NCBI GenBank assembly: GCA_021783235.1
Contig: JAJXUD010000003.1
Span: 1-64,000 of the forward strand
From: Myxococcales bacterium
GTDB lineage: Bacteria > Myxococcota > Myxococcia > Myxococcales > JAKAPL01
Direction of reading: 5' to 3'
DNA: 64,000 nt
Shown piece by piece: positions 1 to 9,808 of the stretch. Both the position numbers and the translations under genes were made by a program. Below the pieces are notes generated by a model. That model ran no database searches, was not told the origin of the DNA, and worked only from the letters and a program-made list of their open reading frames with translations. Within the stretch, counting starts at the first letter, position 1. Each line of letters starts with the position of its first letter.

Positions 1-1
1 C

Positions 2-1189
2 GCCGGCCGCCGGCCGCGGGGCGCCGCCTGCCTCGACCGGCTCGAGGTCGCGGCCGCGCACCTCGGCGAGCCGCCGTTCGAGGCGGCGGAGCCCGCGCTC
101 GCCGCCGAGGTCCGGGAGCTCCGGGAGCGCGAGCGTTCGAGGCGCGAGGCGATCCGGGCGCGCCGCGCGGCCCCGACGAACGGGCGGCTCGCCGATCCCG
201 CGCTCCGCGAGCCGCTCGCGCGGCTGCTCGCCTTCCCGCCCGAGAAGCCGCTGTCGGCCTCGACGCTCGACCGGCTCGCCGCCTGCGGCTTCCGCGCCTT
301 CGCCGAGAAGCTCCTGCGCGTCCTGCCGCCGACCGAACGGGGCGACGAGCTCGAGGCGCGCGAGGCGGGATCCGTGCGCCACCGGGCGCTGCGGGCGGCG
401 TTCGAGGCGCTGCGGCGGGAGCGGCTCTTGCCGCTGCAGGGCGGCGCGCGGCGCGGGCGGGAGCTCGACGTGATGCTGGCCGCGGCGCGGGCCGAGCTGG
501 ATCTCGCCGAGCGCGAGGCCCCGACCGGCCACCCGGTCGCCTGGCGCGCCGAGCGGGCGTCCTTCGAGCGGCGCCTCGTCCGGATCCACGACCGGGAGCT
601 CGGCGACCCCGGCTGGTTGCCCGAGCGCTTCGAACTCTCCTTCGGGGCGGGGCCACCCCGCGAGGGAGCGCCTTCGCCGAGCGAGCCCGCGCTGCCGCCG
701 CTGCCGCTCGAGCTCGAGTCGGGCCCGGCGGCGCTCGGCGGCGCGATCGATCGGGTCGACGTCCAACCGGGCGCCTTGCGGGTCATCGACTACAAGAGCG
801 GCCGGGCCGACGGCTACCAGAAGCGGCTCCTCCGTGGGCTCGGCGAGACGCAGCTGCAGCTCCTGGTCTACGCGCTCCTCGCCCGCGAGCGGCTCGCCCC
901 CGGGGCTAAGGTCGACGCCGCCTACCTGTCGATCGAGGACGGCGAGCTGACGAAGGGCGTCGAGGAGATCTGCGGGGCGCAGCGGCTCGAGCTCGGTCTG
1001 CTCCTCTCGCTCGATCCGCGGGAGCGGGCGCGCGCGCGGGCCGAGGGGCGGCCGAACCTGCTCGCGCGCATCGAGGAGCTCGTCGGCGCGGCGCGGCGCG
1101 GCGAGCTGCCGGCGACGCCCGGCCACTGCCGCGGCTGCGACTACGTGGCCGCCTGCCGGGTGGGCCCCGACTACGCGGAGGAGGCGTGA
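2..1189 (+). CDS. AddB-like Fe-S exonuclease subunit (C-terminal part, 5' end outside window)
   Basis: The frame is open from base 2, so this is the 3' end of a longer gene. The C-terminal half has the hallmarks of a PD-(D/E)XK nuclease of the RecB/AddB type. A segment LSASTLDRLAACGF ends in the first cluster cysteine; GxIDRVD and VIDYKSG follow as the nuclease core; CRGCDYVAAC near the end is a C-X2-C-X5-C motif. Together the four cysteines match the 4Fe-4S staple of AddB, Cas4 and Dna2 nucleases. The gene ends in a 4-bp GTGA overlap with an AddA-like helicase, so the two almost certainly form one ATP-dependent helicase-nuclease that resects double-strand breaks for RecA recombination. Family assignment is firm; the missing N-terminus prevents checking whether the helicase-like part of AddB is present. 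Confidence 0.85.
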   Translation, partial: AGRRPRGAACLDRLEVAAAHLGEPPFEAAEPALAAEVRELRERERSRREAIRARRAAPTNGRLADPALREPLARLLAFPPEKPLSASTLDRLAACGFRAFAEKLLRVLPPTERGDELEAREAGSVRHRALRAAFEALRRERLLPLQGGARRGRELDVMLAAARAELDLAEREAPTGHPVAWRAERASFERRLVRIHDRELGDPGWLPERFELSFGAGPPREGAPSPSEPALPPLPLELESGPAALGGAIDRVDVQPGALRVIDYKSGRADGYQKRLLRGLGETQLQLLVYALLARERLAPGAKVDAAYLSIEDGELTKGVEEICGAQRLELGLLLSLDPRERARARAEGRPNLLARIEELVGAARRGELPATPGHCRGCDYVAACRVGPDYAEEA

Positions 1190-4100
1190 CCGATCCGCTC
1201 CTGCCGCCGCTCGACCAGAACCTGTTGCTGCGCGCCGGAGCGGGGACGGGCAAGACCCACGCGCTCGTGACGCTCGCGCTCCAGCTGCTCGCCGGGCTGC
1301 GGCGGGGCGGGGCGACGCCGGCCGACCGGCTCTGGCTCGCGACCTTCACGGAGAAGGCGGCGGGCGAGCTGCGCGGGCGGCTTCGCGAGCGGCTGCGCGG
1401 CCTCGCCCAGGGCGGCGGCCCGGCGGCCGAGCGCGATCTCGCCGAGGCGGCCGAGCAGCTGGGGCGGCCGTTTCCCCCCGCCGAGCGCTGGGCGCGGCTC
1501 TGGGACGAGGTGGCGGCCTGCCGCGTCACGACGCTCCACGGCGTCGGGGCGGCGCTCCTGCGCGAGCTGCCGGGCGCGGGGCCGATCGGCGGCCTCGAGA
1601 CCTGGGACGAGGCCCGGGCCCGCGAGGCGCTCCGCGAGGCCGCGCGCGAGGTGGTCCTCGCGCCGGGCGCTCCGGTCGGCGAGCTCTTGCTCGATCTTCC
1701 CCTCGCCGGGCGGGGCGACTTCGGGCAGGGGCTCCTCGACGTTCTCGTCGGGCTGCACGAGCGGATGGCCGAGGACGGCGTTTCGCTCGACGACCTCGGC
1801 GCGCCTCCGCCTCCGCCGCCGCTCGCGGGGCCGCTCGCCGCCTGGCGGGCCGCCTTCGAGCGGGTGGCGCGCTCGGGCGGCCCGAGGGTGGACGTCGCGG
1901 CGGTGCGCGCCGGCCTCGCGGCGCTGCCGGCGGCGGCCGATCCCGAGGCGATCGCCGCCCGCTTTGGCGACCTCTCGCGGGCCGAGCGGGCCTTCCAGAA
2001 GACGCGCGGCGCCGGCGAAGAGGAGCGGCGCGAGGCGAAGGCCGCACACGAGGCGCTGATCGCGGCGTTCGTCGAGGCGCGCTCGTCGCTCCACTGGCGC
2101 TCGCTCGTGGATCTCGCCCGCGCGACGCGCGAACGCTACGAGCGGCGCAAGCGCGCCGAAGGGGCGGTGGACTTCGCGGACCTCTGCCGCCGGGCGCGCG
2201 ACCTCCTGCGCGACGATCCTGCCGCCCGGCGCGCGGCCAAGGAGCGGGTCGGCGCGCTCCTGCTCGACGAGACGCAGGACACGAACGGCCTGCAGCTCGA
2301 CCTCTGCCTCTTGCTCTGCGAGCGGCGCGGCCGCGAGGCCCGCTTCGCTCCGGGCGAGCGGATCGACCTCTCGATCGATCTCGAGCCGGGCAGCCTCTGC
2401 GCGGTGGGCGATCGCAAGCAGTCGATCTACGACTTCCGCGGCGCCGACGTGGCGGTGTTCGAGCGGCTCTCCGAGCGGATCCGCGCCACGGGCGGCCGCG
2501 AGATCGCGCTGCGCCGATCGCGCCGCAGCCGCCCGGAGCTCGTCCGGCTCTCGAACGGCCTCTTCCGCCGCGTCCTCGCCGGGGGCGAGCGCGACTTCGA
2601 GGTTCGCTTCGGGGACGAGGACGCGCTCGAGCCGGAGCGCCCCGAGGCCGGCGAGCCGCTCGCGCTCTTGCTCGAGCTGCCCGAGGGGCTCCCGGAGCCC
2701 CGCGAGGCCGAGGCCCGCGCGCTCGCCCGCTTCGTCGGGGGGCTCCTGCGGGAGCCCCCGGCCTCCGTGCGCGAGGCGCTGCCCCAGGGGCTCCGTCCCG
2801 GCCACGTGGCGCTCCTCTTTCGGCGGCTCTCGAACGCCGACGTCTTCCGCGAGGCCTTCGCCGGGCTGGGGCTCCCCACCGCGGTCGGCGGCGGCTCGGG
2901 CTTCTACGAGGCGCAGGAGATCCGGGACGCCTCTGCGCTGCTCTCCGCCTGCGCGGACGGCGAGGACGGGCTCGCGACGTTGACGCTCCTCCGCTCGCCC
3001 TGGGCGGGGCTCCTGGATCAGTCGGTGGCGCGGCTCTCGTTCGCGCGCGGCGAGCGGCGCGGCCTCTCCCTCAGAGAGCTCCTCGCCAAGCCGCCGCCGG
3101 CGCTGGCCGAAGGGGAGGCTGGGCGGCTCGCGCGGCTTCTCGAGGCGCTGCGCCCCTGGCAGGAGGCCGGCGAGGCGCTCGGGCCGGCTCGGCTCCTCGG
3201 CCTCGCGCTCTCACGGCTTCCCTACGCGGCCTCCCTGGAGGATCCCCAGGCGGTCGCGAACCTCGCGAAGCTGCGCGGAGTCCTCGCGGCCTTCGAGGCG
3301 CAGGGGCTCGGTCTCGCCGCGGCGGCCGACCGGCTCGCCCGCCTCTGCCGCGGGGAGGGGGAGGAGCGGCGCGAGCCGCCCGCGGCCTCCGCCGACGATG
3401 GGGCGCTCGAGGCGGTCCGGCTCCTCTCGATCCACGAGGCCAAGGGGCTCGAGTTCCCGGTCGTCGTCGTCCCCGAGTGCGGCGCGACGGGCTTCCCCGA
3501 TCGGTCGGCGGCCATCTACGTGCGCGGCGCGGGGCTCGGGGTGAAGGCGCGCGGCCCGGGCGGCTCCTGGGGCAAGGCCCTCGCGCACGAGGCGGCGCGG
3601 GAGCTCGGGGAGGCGCGCGAACGGGCGCAGGCGCTGCGGCTGCTCTACGTCGCGGCCACGCGGGCGCGCGAGCTGCTCGTCTTCTCGGGCGAGCTGCCGC
3701 GAAACCACGCGAAGGGGAGCTGGCGCGAGCTGCTCGACGCCGAGGAGGGGCTCGCCCGGCTCGACGGCGGCGCGATCCTCGCGGCGCCAGAGCCGCTGCC
3801 CTTCGCGCCGGCCGCGGTCGAGCCCGGGCTCGCCGAGGCGGCGCTCGCGGCCACCTCGCCGCGGCCGCCGCGGCTCGAGCGGCTGAGGGTCGCCGCGACC
3901 GCGGCAGCCGATCTCGTCCTCTGTCCGCGCCGCTACCAGCTCCGGCAGCTCTGGCGGCTCCCCGAGCGCGAGATCGGTGCCGAGCCCACGGTGGAGCTTC
4001 CGCGCGACGACGACCCACGCGCCCGCGGCAGCCGCGCCCACGAGCTGCTCGAGATCGTCGACCTCGGGCTCGCGGCCCGGGAGCCGGCGCGCGCCGTGGC

Positions 4101-4659
4101 GGAGGCCGCCGAAAGGCTGGGCGCTCCGGCGAGCGAGGACCGCGAGGTGACGGGCGAGGTGGAGACGCTGCTCGCCTCCCCCTTCGGCCGCAGGCTCTGC
4201 GCGCTGCCGCCCGAGCGGATCCTGCGCGAGCGGCCGTTCGTCCTGCGGGTGGGGCCGCTCGTCGTCCGGGGATCCATCGATCTCTGCTGCGTCCTCGACG
4301 AAGGGCTGCTCGTCGTCGACTACAAGCGCGGCCCGCCGCGCGAGACGGCCGGCTACCGCGCCCAGGTCGAGCTCTACGCCCTCGCGGCGTCGCGGCTGAT
4401 CGCGGGGGGACTCTCCATCGAGGGCGCGCTCTGGTTTCTCGGCGAGGCCGAGCGCGGGCCGCGCCGCTTCGCCGTGACGCCGGGACGGCTCGTGGCGCTG
4501 GAGTCCGAGCTGCGCGCGGCGGCGGCGGCGGCCCTCTCGCAGTCGCCTGGCTTTTCGCCCTGGACGGGTCTCGACCCCGCGGGCTGCCGAGCGATCGGCT
4601 GCGACTACCTGGGCCGTTGCCACCCGGCGGCCGCCGCCGCGGCGCGGGGCGCCGCGTGA
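1186..4659 (+). CDS. addA: AddA/RecB-like UvrD-family helicase-nuclease
   Basis: This 1157-residue protein is a superfamily 1 helicase with a C-terminal RecB-type nuclease, close in length to AddA. Walker A GAGTGKT lies at residues 18-24, the Walker B/motif II DETQD near 361, and [10 protein letters not shown] (motif V region) near 747. The nuclease core LLVVDYKRG is near residue 1045. The GTG start overlaps the upstream AddB-like stop (GTGA), implying translational coupling and a heterodimer acting in recombinational repair. Oddly, the nuclease domain also carries Cys913 in an LCPRRY segment and Cys1134, 1139 and 1145 (C-X4-C-X5-C) at the C-terminus. This resembles the Fe-S arrangement expected only in the partner subunit. 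The helicase-nuclease role is certain; the gene symbol is by similarity. Confidence 0.9.
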   Translation: MTDPLLPPLDQNLLLRAGAGTGKTHALVTLALQLLAGLRRGGATPADRLWLATFTEKAAGELRGRLRERLRGLAQGGGPAAERDLAEAAEQLGRPFPPAERWARLWDEVAACRVTTLHGVGAALLRELPGAGPIGGLETWDEARAREALREAAREVVLAPGAPVGELLLDLPLAGRGDFGQGLLDVLVGLHERMAEDGVSLDDLGAPPPPPPLAGPLAAWRAAFERVARSGGPRVDVAAVRAGLAALPAAADPEAIAARFGDLSRAERAFQKTRGAGEEERREAKAAHEALIAAFVEARSSLHWRSLVDLARATRERYERRKRAEGAVDFADLCRRARDLLRDDPAARRAAKERVGALLLDETQDTNGLQLDLCLLLCERRGREARFAPGERIDLSIDLEPGSLCAVGDRKQSIYDFRGADVAVFERLSERIRATGGREIALRRSRRSRPELVRLSNGLFRRVLAGGERDFEVRFGDEDALEPERPEAGEPLALLLELPEGLPEPREAEARALARFVGGLLREPPASVREALPQGLRPGHVALLFRRLSNADVFREAFAGLGLPTAVGGGSGFYEAQEIRDASALLSACADGEDGLATLTLLRSPWAGLLDQSVARLSFARGERRGLSLRELLAKPPPALAEGEAGRLARLLEALRPWQEAGEALGPARLLGLALSRLPYAASLEDPQAVANLAKLRGVLAAFEAQGLGLAAAADRLARLCRGEGEERREPPAASADDGALEAVRLLSIHEAKGLEFPVVVVPECGATGFPDRSAAIYVRGAGLGVKARGPGGSWGKALAHEAARELGEARERAQALRLLYVAATRARELLVFSGELPRNHAKGSWRELLDAEEGLARLDGGAILAAPEPLPFAPAAVEPGLAEAALAATSPRPPRLERLRVAATAAADLVLCPRRYQLRQLWRLPEREIGAEPTVELPRDDDPRARGSRAHELLEIVDLGLAAREPARAVAEAAERLGAPASEDREVTGEVETLLASPFGRRLCALPPERILRERPFVLRVGPLVVRGSIDLCCVLDEGLLVVDYKRGPPRETAGYRAQVELYALAASRLIAGGLSIEGALWFLGEAERGPRRFAVTPGRLVALESELRAAAAAALSQSPGFSPWTGLDPAGCRAIGCDYLGRCHPAAAAAARGAA

Positions 4660-4666
4660 GGTCGCC

Positions 4667-5116
4667 TTGAGGGCCGTCGTCCAGCGCGTCTCGCGCGCCC
4701 GGGTGCGCGTCGCCCAAGAGACCGTGGGCGAGATCGGCCAAGGTCTCTTGGTCCTCGTCGGCGTCGGCCGCGAGGACGGACCGGAGGACGTCGCCTGGAC
4801 CGCGGAGAAGCTCCTCGCGCTGCGCGTCTTCGAGGACGCCGCCGGCAAGATGAACCTCGCCGTGAAGGACGTCTCGGGATCGCTGCTCGTCGTCTCGCAG
4901 TTCACCCTCCATGGCGACGCGCGGAAAGGCTCGCGGCCGGGCTTCTCGGCGGCGATGGCGCCCGAGGCCGCCGAGCCGATCTACCGGGCGCTCGTCGAGC
5001 GCTGCCGGGCGGGCGGCGTACCGGTGGCGGAGGGACGCTTCCGGGCGACGATGGAGGTGGAGCTGGTGAACGACGGGCCGGTCACGATCCTGCTCGACTC
5101 GAAGAGGCTGTTCTGA
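4667..5116 (+). CDS. dtd: D-aminoacyl-tRNA deacylase
   Basis: A 149-residue protein, the usual length for Dtd. It begins [13 protein letters not shown] and carries the two signature motifs: SQFTLHGD in the middle (catalytic region) and NDGPVT near the C-terminus, whose Gly-cisPro pair excludes L-amino acids from the active site. It hydrolyses D-aminoacyl esters, and glycine mischarged on tRNA-Ala, so that they do not enter translation. The start is TTG, seven bases after the addA stop codon, so it is probably co-transcribed with the helicase-nuclease pair; no functional link is known. Identification is secure. Confidence 0.95.
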   Translation: MRAVVQRVSRARVRVAQETVGEIGQGLLVLVGVGREDGPEDVAWTAEKLLALRVFEDAAGKMNLAVKDVSGSLLVVSQFTLHGDARKGSRPGFSAAMAPEAAEPIYRALVERCRAGGVPVAEGRFRATMEVELVNDGPVTILLDSKRLF

Positions 5117-5191
5117 GCCGGTTCGGCAAGGGGGTCCCGGTGGGGTCTCGCCTCGACGGTCGGCGCGCGCGCGTGGTAGATCCCGGCGGCC

Positions 5192-6394
5192 ATGTCGCGC
5201 GTCCTCTCGCTCGCCCTCTCGCTCGCCCTCCTCCTCCCGCTGCCCGCCCTCGCCGCGGCGCGAGTCGCGGTCCTCGCCTTCGCGCCGCTCTCCGGCGACC
5301 TGCCGGTGGGCGCCGGCGACAAGGCCGCGGACATCCTCGCGAACGAGCTCAAGACCATCGCGAGCCTCGACGTCGTCCCCCGCGCGAAGCGGGACGAGGG
5401 GGCGCCCAAGGCGGCGCTCGACCTCGCGGAGAAGGATCTGGCCGAGGCCCGGGCGGAGCTCTCGGCCCGCAAGCCGAAGGCGGCGCAGGCGGCCTACGAG
5501 GCGGCGCTCGCGGCGTTCCAGAAGGCGCTCCCGGCGCTCGCGTCGTTCCACGATCTCCTCGAGTGCGAGGCCGAGCTCGGGGCGCTCCACTACCGGCGAG
5601 GCGACGACGCCGGCGGCCGGGCGCTGCTCTTCGACGCGGTTCGGCTGGCCGCTGGCCGGCCGATCCAGGCCATCGCCCAGGCGCCGAGCTACGCGCCCAT
5701 CGCGAAGCGGCTCGCGGCCGAGGCCGCGAAGCTCGCAAAGGGGAGCTTGCGCATCGACTCCACCCCCGAGGGGGCCGAGGTCTTCGTGGACGGCGAGGAC
5801 GCGGGCAAGGCGCCCGTGGTCATCCGGGAGCTGCCGAAAGGGGCCCACTACCTGCGCGCGGTCCTCCCCTCCGGCGAGCAGTGGGGTGCGCTCGCGCGGG
5901 TGGAGGGCGACGGCGGCCGGATGCGCGCCCAGAGCGGCGCCGAGGGGCCCGCCGCCGAGATCGACGCCGAGCTCGCCGAGAATCGGCTCGAGCCGCGAGC
6001 GCTCGAATCGGTGAAGCAGGTGGCGGCGACGACCGGGGCAGCGCTCGTCGTCTTCGGCGCGCTCCACCGGACCATCGACGGGCTCGGGCTCGACGCCTTC
6101 CTCTTTCAGTCGCAGGGCGGGCACCTCGTGCGGCTGGGCCGCGTGGCCTTCGACAACGAGCTGCTCGACGCGGGGCTGCAGATGGACAAGCTCGTGAGCC
6201 AGATCCAGTCGCGGCTCTCGGATCCCGGCCAGGAGCTCCGCCTTCCGGCCAAGGTGGCGGAAGACCAGATTCCCGAGGGCGGCCTCGCGAGCGACTACCG
6301 CTTTGGCGGGGAGCAGGGCGCCGACGCCTCCCCCGACGCGCCGCCGCCCCCGGAGCAGCGCCGGGTGATCGTCCACGGCGGCGGCGGCGACTGA
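5192..6394 (+). CDS. PEGA-domain secreted protein
   Basis: A 400-residue protein with an N-terminal signal peptide (MSRVLSLALSLALLLPLPALAA, cleavage probably after the final Ala). An Ala/Glu/Lys-rich helical region follows. Around residues 184-230 lies a PEGA domain, recognisable by STPEGAEVFVDGEDAGKAP and the following short beta strands; PEGA domains are surface-layer-like beta sandwiches. The C-terminus is proline-rich and ends in a short Gly run. It begins 75 bases after dtd and reads alone. The substrate or partner is unknown; it is probably a periplasmic or cell-surface structural protein. Similar PEGA proteins with TPR-like helices are common in Myxococcota. Confidence 0.75.
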   Translation: MSRVLSLALSLALLLPLPALAAARVAVLAFAPLSGDLPVGAGDKAADILANELKTIASLDVVPRAKRDEGAPKAALDLAEKDLAEARAELSARKPKAAQAAYEAALAAFQKALPALASFHDLLECEAELGALHYRRGDDAGGRALLFDAVRLAAGRPIQAIAQAPSYAPIAKRLAAEAAKLAKGSLRIDSTPEGAEVFVDGEDAGKAPVVIRELPKGAHYLRAVLPSGEQWGALARVEGDGGRMRAQSGAEGPAAEIDAELAENRLEPRALESVKQVAATTGAALVVFGALHRTIDGLGLDAFLFQSQGGHLVRLGRVAFDNELLDAGLQMDKLVSQIQSRLSDPGQELRLPAKVAEDQIPEGGLASDYRFGGEQGADASPDAPPPPEQRRVIVHGGGGD

Positions 6395-6456
6395 GAGCGC
6401 GCCGGAGTCTTCCTCGACCCGCTCGGAGTCAGCGAGCGGCTCGGGATGACGAGCGC

Positions 6457-7047
6457 TCACTCCCCGGCCGCGCGATCCTCCCAGCGGCGGTTCTCCGCGC
6501 TGGCCTCGCCGTACGCCGTCGCGATGTCGAGCGCGGAGAGGACCCCGAGGCCGGCTCCACCTCCGAGCAGGGAGAGGTCGAGGATCGCGGACGCGTTCGC
6601 GAGGCCGCCCACCGAGGCGCGCCCCGGCGCGGCGGCGAGCGCGAACTGCAGGGCGGCGGCGCCGATGCCGATGAGGATGAGCGCCCGCAGGGAGCTCGTC
6701 GTGATCGCCTGCGCGAAGTGGCCCGCGTAGAGCTGCCCGGCCGCGGGGCCGATCGTCAAGAGCGGCGGGAAGAGAAGCCCGACGAGCGTCCCCTCGCACG
6801 AGAGGGCGACGGCTCGCCAGGGATCCTTCGGGCCCGGCCCGAGCCGCAGCCCGTCGCCCGCGGCCTCGCGCGCCTCTAGCAGCCGGAGCTCCCGCCGCTC
6901 GAGATCCGTCGGCGCTGCCGGCGGCTGAAGTTCGGGCGGGAGCCTGGCTGGCCCCTCCTCCCCTTGGGGGACGAGCTGACTGCTCGGCTCGAACGGCTGC
7001 GACGGCTGCGCGGCCAGCATCGAGAGCAGCGCGACGAACGAGAGCAC
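6457..7047 (-). CDS. small multi-pass membrane protein, function unknown
   Basis: The open frame reaches 7197, but I prefer the GTG at 7047. It gives a clean signal-like start (VLSFVALLSMLAAQ) and leaves the opposite gene at 7121 its own upstream DNA. The roughly 196-residue product has a proline-rich linker, then several hydrophobic segments in its second half. These include a GPAAGQLYAGH turn between helices that is reminiscent of small membrane proteins with a PGxGQ-Y motif (DUF5683-like); that resemblance is weak. It is divergent from the dimethylformamidase/NHL gene, with a gap of about 70 bases. No function can be given. Confidence 0.55.
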   Translation of the reverse strand: MLSFVALLSMLAAQPSQPFEPSSQLVPQGEEGPARLPPELQPPAAPTDLERRELRLLEAREAAGDGLRLGPGPKDPWRAVALSCEGTLVGLLFPPLLTIGPAAGQLYAGHFAQAITTSSLRALILIGIGAAALQFALAAAPGRASVGGLANASAILDLSLLGGGAGLGVLSALDIATAYGEASAENRRWEDRAAGE

Positions 7048-7120
7048 GTCCCGAAAGCTACCATGCGGCGGGCCCGCCGGCCGCTTCCGGAGCGGTCGCC
7101 CGGTGCACACCCTTGGCGCC

Positions 7121-9769
7121 ATGGACGGCAGGCGGCTACTCGGAGTGGCGCTCGCTCCCCTCGCGGCCCTGCTGGGCTGCGGCGGGGGGAGCGGCAAGGT
7201 CCCGGCGGGCTCGGGGATCGACCTCGGCTCGCGCTACGGTGACCTGGTTCGGCTCGGCCCGCACGGCTTCGTGCCCTCGACGGCGTTCCCGTCCGAGGAC
7301 TACGGGCGGGTGGCGTCGCCGAGCCCCATCGTGCAGGAGAACGCGCTCGCGGGCGACCCTTCCTGGCCGATCTCGAACGAGGCGACCGACCACGAGGTCG
7401 AGGGCTACGCCTCCGAGGAGAGCGCCGAGGCCGGCGACACGGTCGGCTTCTCGGTGAACGCCGAGCCCTCCGGGGGAAGCTTCGTCTGGACCCTCTACCG
7501 GCTCGGCTGGTACGGCGGGGCGCTCGCGCGCAAGGTGGCCTCGGGCGGGCCGCTCTGGGCCCCCGCCCAGCCCGCCTGCCCGCTCGACGAGACGACGGGG
7601 CTCATCGAGTGCGGCTGGCCGCCCACGTTCACGCTGACCGTCGGGTCCAACTGGACGAGCGGCGCCTACGTCGTGAAGCTTCACCGGGAGGACAGCGGCC
7701 TCGAGAGGTACGTGCCGCTGGTGGTGCGCGACCATCGGATCGCCGATTTCGTCGCCGTCCTCCCGACCAACACCTGGCAGGCCTACAACCCCTGGGGCGG
7801 CGAGAGCCTCTACCAGGACGCGGCCGGCGTGAGTCCGAGCGGCATGGCGATGCGGGCGAGCTACGACCGCCCCTATGCGGAAGGGCAGGGGGCGGAGCAT
7901 CTGCTCTGGTGGCAGGCGCCGCTCATCGAGTACCTCGAGCGCTACGGCTTCGACGTCACCTACGGCACGAACCCGGACCTCTCGCGCTTCTCGGGCTTCC
8001 TCTCGGGGGCGGCCGCCTTCATCGGCGGCGGTGGGCACGACGAATACTGGGCGCAGACCGAGCGCGACCAGCTCGACCAGTCGCTCGCGGCCGGCGAGCT
8101 GAGCCTCGACTACTTCGGCGCGAACGGCGGCTACTGGAGGGTGCGGCTCGAGCCCGCGCTGCACGACGGCGCGCCCTTTCGGACGGTCACCTGCTACAAG
8201 GACCTCGCGGCGATGGACCCGCTCGGGGCAACCGAGCCGACGACGCGTTACCGCGATCCGCCGAACCCCGAGCCCGAGAACGCGCTCTTCGGTTCGATGT
8301 ACCTCGACTGGCAGCTCTTCGGGGCGCCGCTGCGGGTCGCGGATCCGTCGCACTGGGTCTTCGCGGGCACCGGCGTCTCGGCGGGCGAGCTCTTCCCGGG
8401 GCTCGTCGGCTACGAGTTCGACGGAGTCTTCGAGAACGGGGCGCAGCCGCAGGTCGACCTGCTCGCGACGTCGCCGGTGGCGACGGCCGAGGGGACTCCG
8501 GGCGTTTCGAACGCGGTGGTGCGGACCCTCCCGGGCGGCCAGATCGTCTTCTCGGCCGGGAGCATCTACTTTACGCAAGGGCTCGGACCCAGCAACGGCT
8601 CGGGGGACCCGAGGATCTACCGGATGTCCTGGAACGTGCTCGAGCGGTCGGCCGCCTGGAAGCGCCCCGTTCGGCCGCCGCCGGACTTCTCGGCCATCGC
8701 GCCGCCGCCCGCACCGACGACGATCGGCCAATGGGGCGGCGCGGTCACGACGATCGCCGGTACGGGGACGCCGGGCACGAAGGACGGGCCGGCCGCGCAG
8801 GCGCAGTTCGCTGGTCCCGCGGGCGTCTTCAAGGCGGCTTCGGGGCTCCTCGTCGTCGCCGACACGCTCGCGAACTCGGTCCGGACGGTGGGGACGGACG
8901 CGGCGCACACCGTCACGACCATCGCGGGAAACGGGCTGCCGGGCGAGATCGACGGGCCGGGCGCGCAGGCCGAGTTCCGCTGGCCGCTCTCGCCGGTGGT
9001 CTCTGCCGACGGCAGCGTCTTCGTGGCCGACTCGGACAACCACGTCATTCGCCGGATCGCGAACGACGCGGCCCACACGGTCTCGACCATCGCCGGGCAG
9101 CTTGGGACCCGGTCGGGCGGCTTCGCCGACGGCCCGGGCGCGCAGGCTCAGTTCAACCGGCCCGCCGGCCTCTCCATCGACGCGGCCGGGAATCTGTACG
9201 TGGCCGACATGGCGAACTGCCGCGTCCGCCGGATCGCGAACGACGGTCAGTGGACCGTCTCGACGCTCGCGGGGAGCAGCATCGGCGACCAGGACGGTCC
9301 GGGCGCCGCGGCGCAGTTCGACTACCCGACCGCGCTGGTCGCCGACAGCCACGGCCAGGTCTGGGTCCTCGACAGCTTCAACGGGAAGGTGAAGCTCATC
9401 GCCGCGGACGCCGCCCACACGGTGACGACGATCGCCGGCGGGCTGCCCGAGGACGCGAACCTCCAGGGCTACGCGGACGGAAGCGGAGACGTCGCGCAGT
9501 TCCGGCCCCAGAACGGCCTCGTCATCCGGCCGGACGGCACGCTGCTCGTCGCCGACAGCTCGAACGACCGGATCCGGCTGGTCGTCCCGGGCGCGGTCCC
9601 GCAGACGACCAGGGTCTACACCTACGCTGGCAACGGCCTCGAGGAGCCGCTCGACGGGCCGGCCTCGCAGGCGGAGATCGCGAACCCGATGGGCATCGAC
9701 CTCGGGCTGGACGGGACCCTGTACGTGACCGACCCGTTTCACGGGACGATCCGGGCGATCGCGCCCTAG
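7121..9769 (+). CDS. lipoprotein: N,N-dimethylformamidase beta-like domain fused to NHL beta-propeller
   Basis: From the ATG at 7121 the product has 882 residues and starts with a lipoprotein signal (LLGVALAPLAALLGC). An in-frame GTG at 7103 is an alternative start. The middle region has TNTWQAYNPWGGESLY and IGGGGHDEYW, typical of the large C-terminal domain of the N,N-dimethylformamidase beta subunit. The last 330 residues form six NHL-type blades, each starting VTTIAG or similar, with a DGPGAQAxF turn and a VADxxNxxxR strand. The fusion of an amidase-like domain to an extracellular propeller suggests a cell-surface protein that binds a ligand or polymer. Whether the amidase-like part is catalytic cannot be told. 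The next gene is convergent. Confidence 0.75.
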   Translation: MDGRRLLGVALAPLAALLGCGGGSGKVPAGSGIDLGSRYGDLVRLGPHGFVPSTAFPSEDYGRVASPSPIVQENALAGDPSWPISNEATDHEVEGYASEESAEAGDTVGFSVNAEPSGGSFVWTLYRLGWYGGALARKVASGGPLWAPAQPACPLDETTGLIECGWPPTFTLTVGSNWTSGAYVVKLHREDSGLERYVPLVVRDHRIADFVAVLPTNTWQAYNPWGGESLYQDAAGVSPSGMAMRASYDRPYAEGQGAEHLLWWQAPLIEYLERYGFDVTYGTNPDLSRFSGFLSGAAAFIGGGGHDEYWAQTERDQLDQSLAAGELSLDYFGANGGYWRVRLEPALHDGAPFRTVTCYKDLAAMDPLGATEPTTRYRDPPNPEPENALFGSMYLDWQLFGAPLRVADPSHWVFAGTGVSAGELFPGLVGYEFDGVFENGAQPQVDLLATSPVATAEGTPGVSNAVVRTLPGGQIVFSAGSIYFTQGLGPSNGSGDPRIYRMSWNVLERSAAWKRPVRPPPDFSAIAPPPAPTTIGQWGGAVTTIAGTGTPGTKDGPAAQAQFAGPAGVFKAASGLLVVADTLANSVRTVGTDAAHTVTTIAGNGLPGEIDGPGAQAEFRWPLSPVVSADGSVFVADSDNHVIRRIANDAAHTVSTIAGQLGTRSGGFADGPGAQAQFNRPAGLSIDAAGNLYVADMANCRVRRIANDGQWTVSTLAGSSIGDQDGPGAAAQFDYPTALVADSHGQVWVLDSFNGKVKLIAADAAHTVTTIAGGLPEDANLQGYADGSGDVAQFRPQNGLVIRPDGTLLVADSSNDRIRLVVPGAVPQTTRVYTYAGNGLEEPLDGPASQAEIANPMGIDLGLDGTLYVTDPFHGTIRAIAP

Positions 9770-9772
9770 GCG

Positions 9773-9808
9773 GGGCTGGCCGGCCGGTTCGCCCCCGAAA
9801 GCCAGCCC
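9773..9808. terminator. candidate bidirectional hairpin between convergent genes
   Basis: GGGCTGGC (9773-9780) and GCCAGCCC (9801-9808) are perfect 8-bp inverted repeats around a 20-base loop, in the 38-base gap between two convergent genes. There is no T-run, so this is at best a weak or Rho-assisted terminator. The right arm reaches the stop codon of the leftward gene. Confidence 0.4.

Noticed and set aside
3071-6799. 1242-residue minus-strand open frame
   Set aside because: It lies opposite addA, dtd and the PEGA gene, is Arg/Pro-rich without any domain, and is an artefact of the high GC content.
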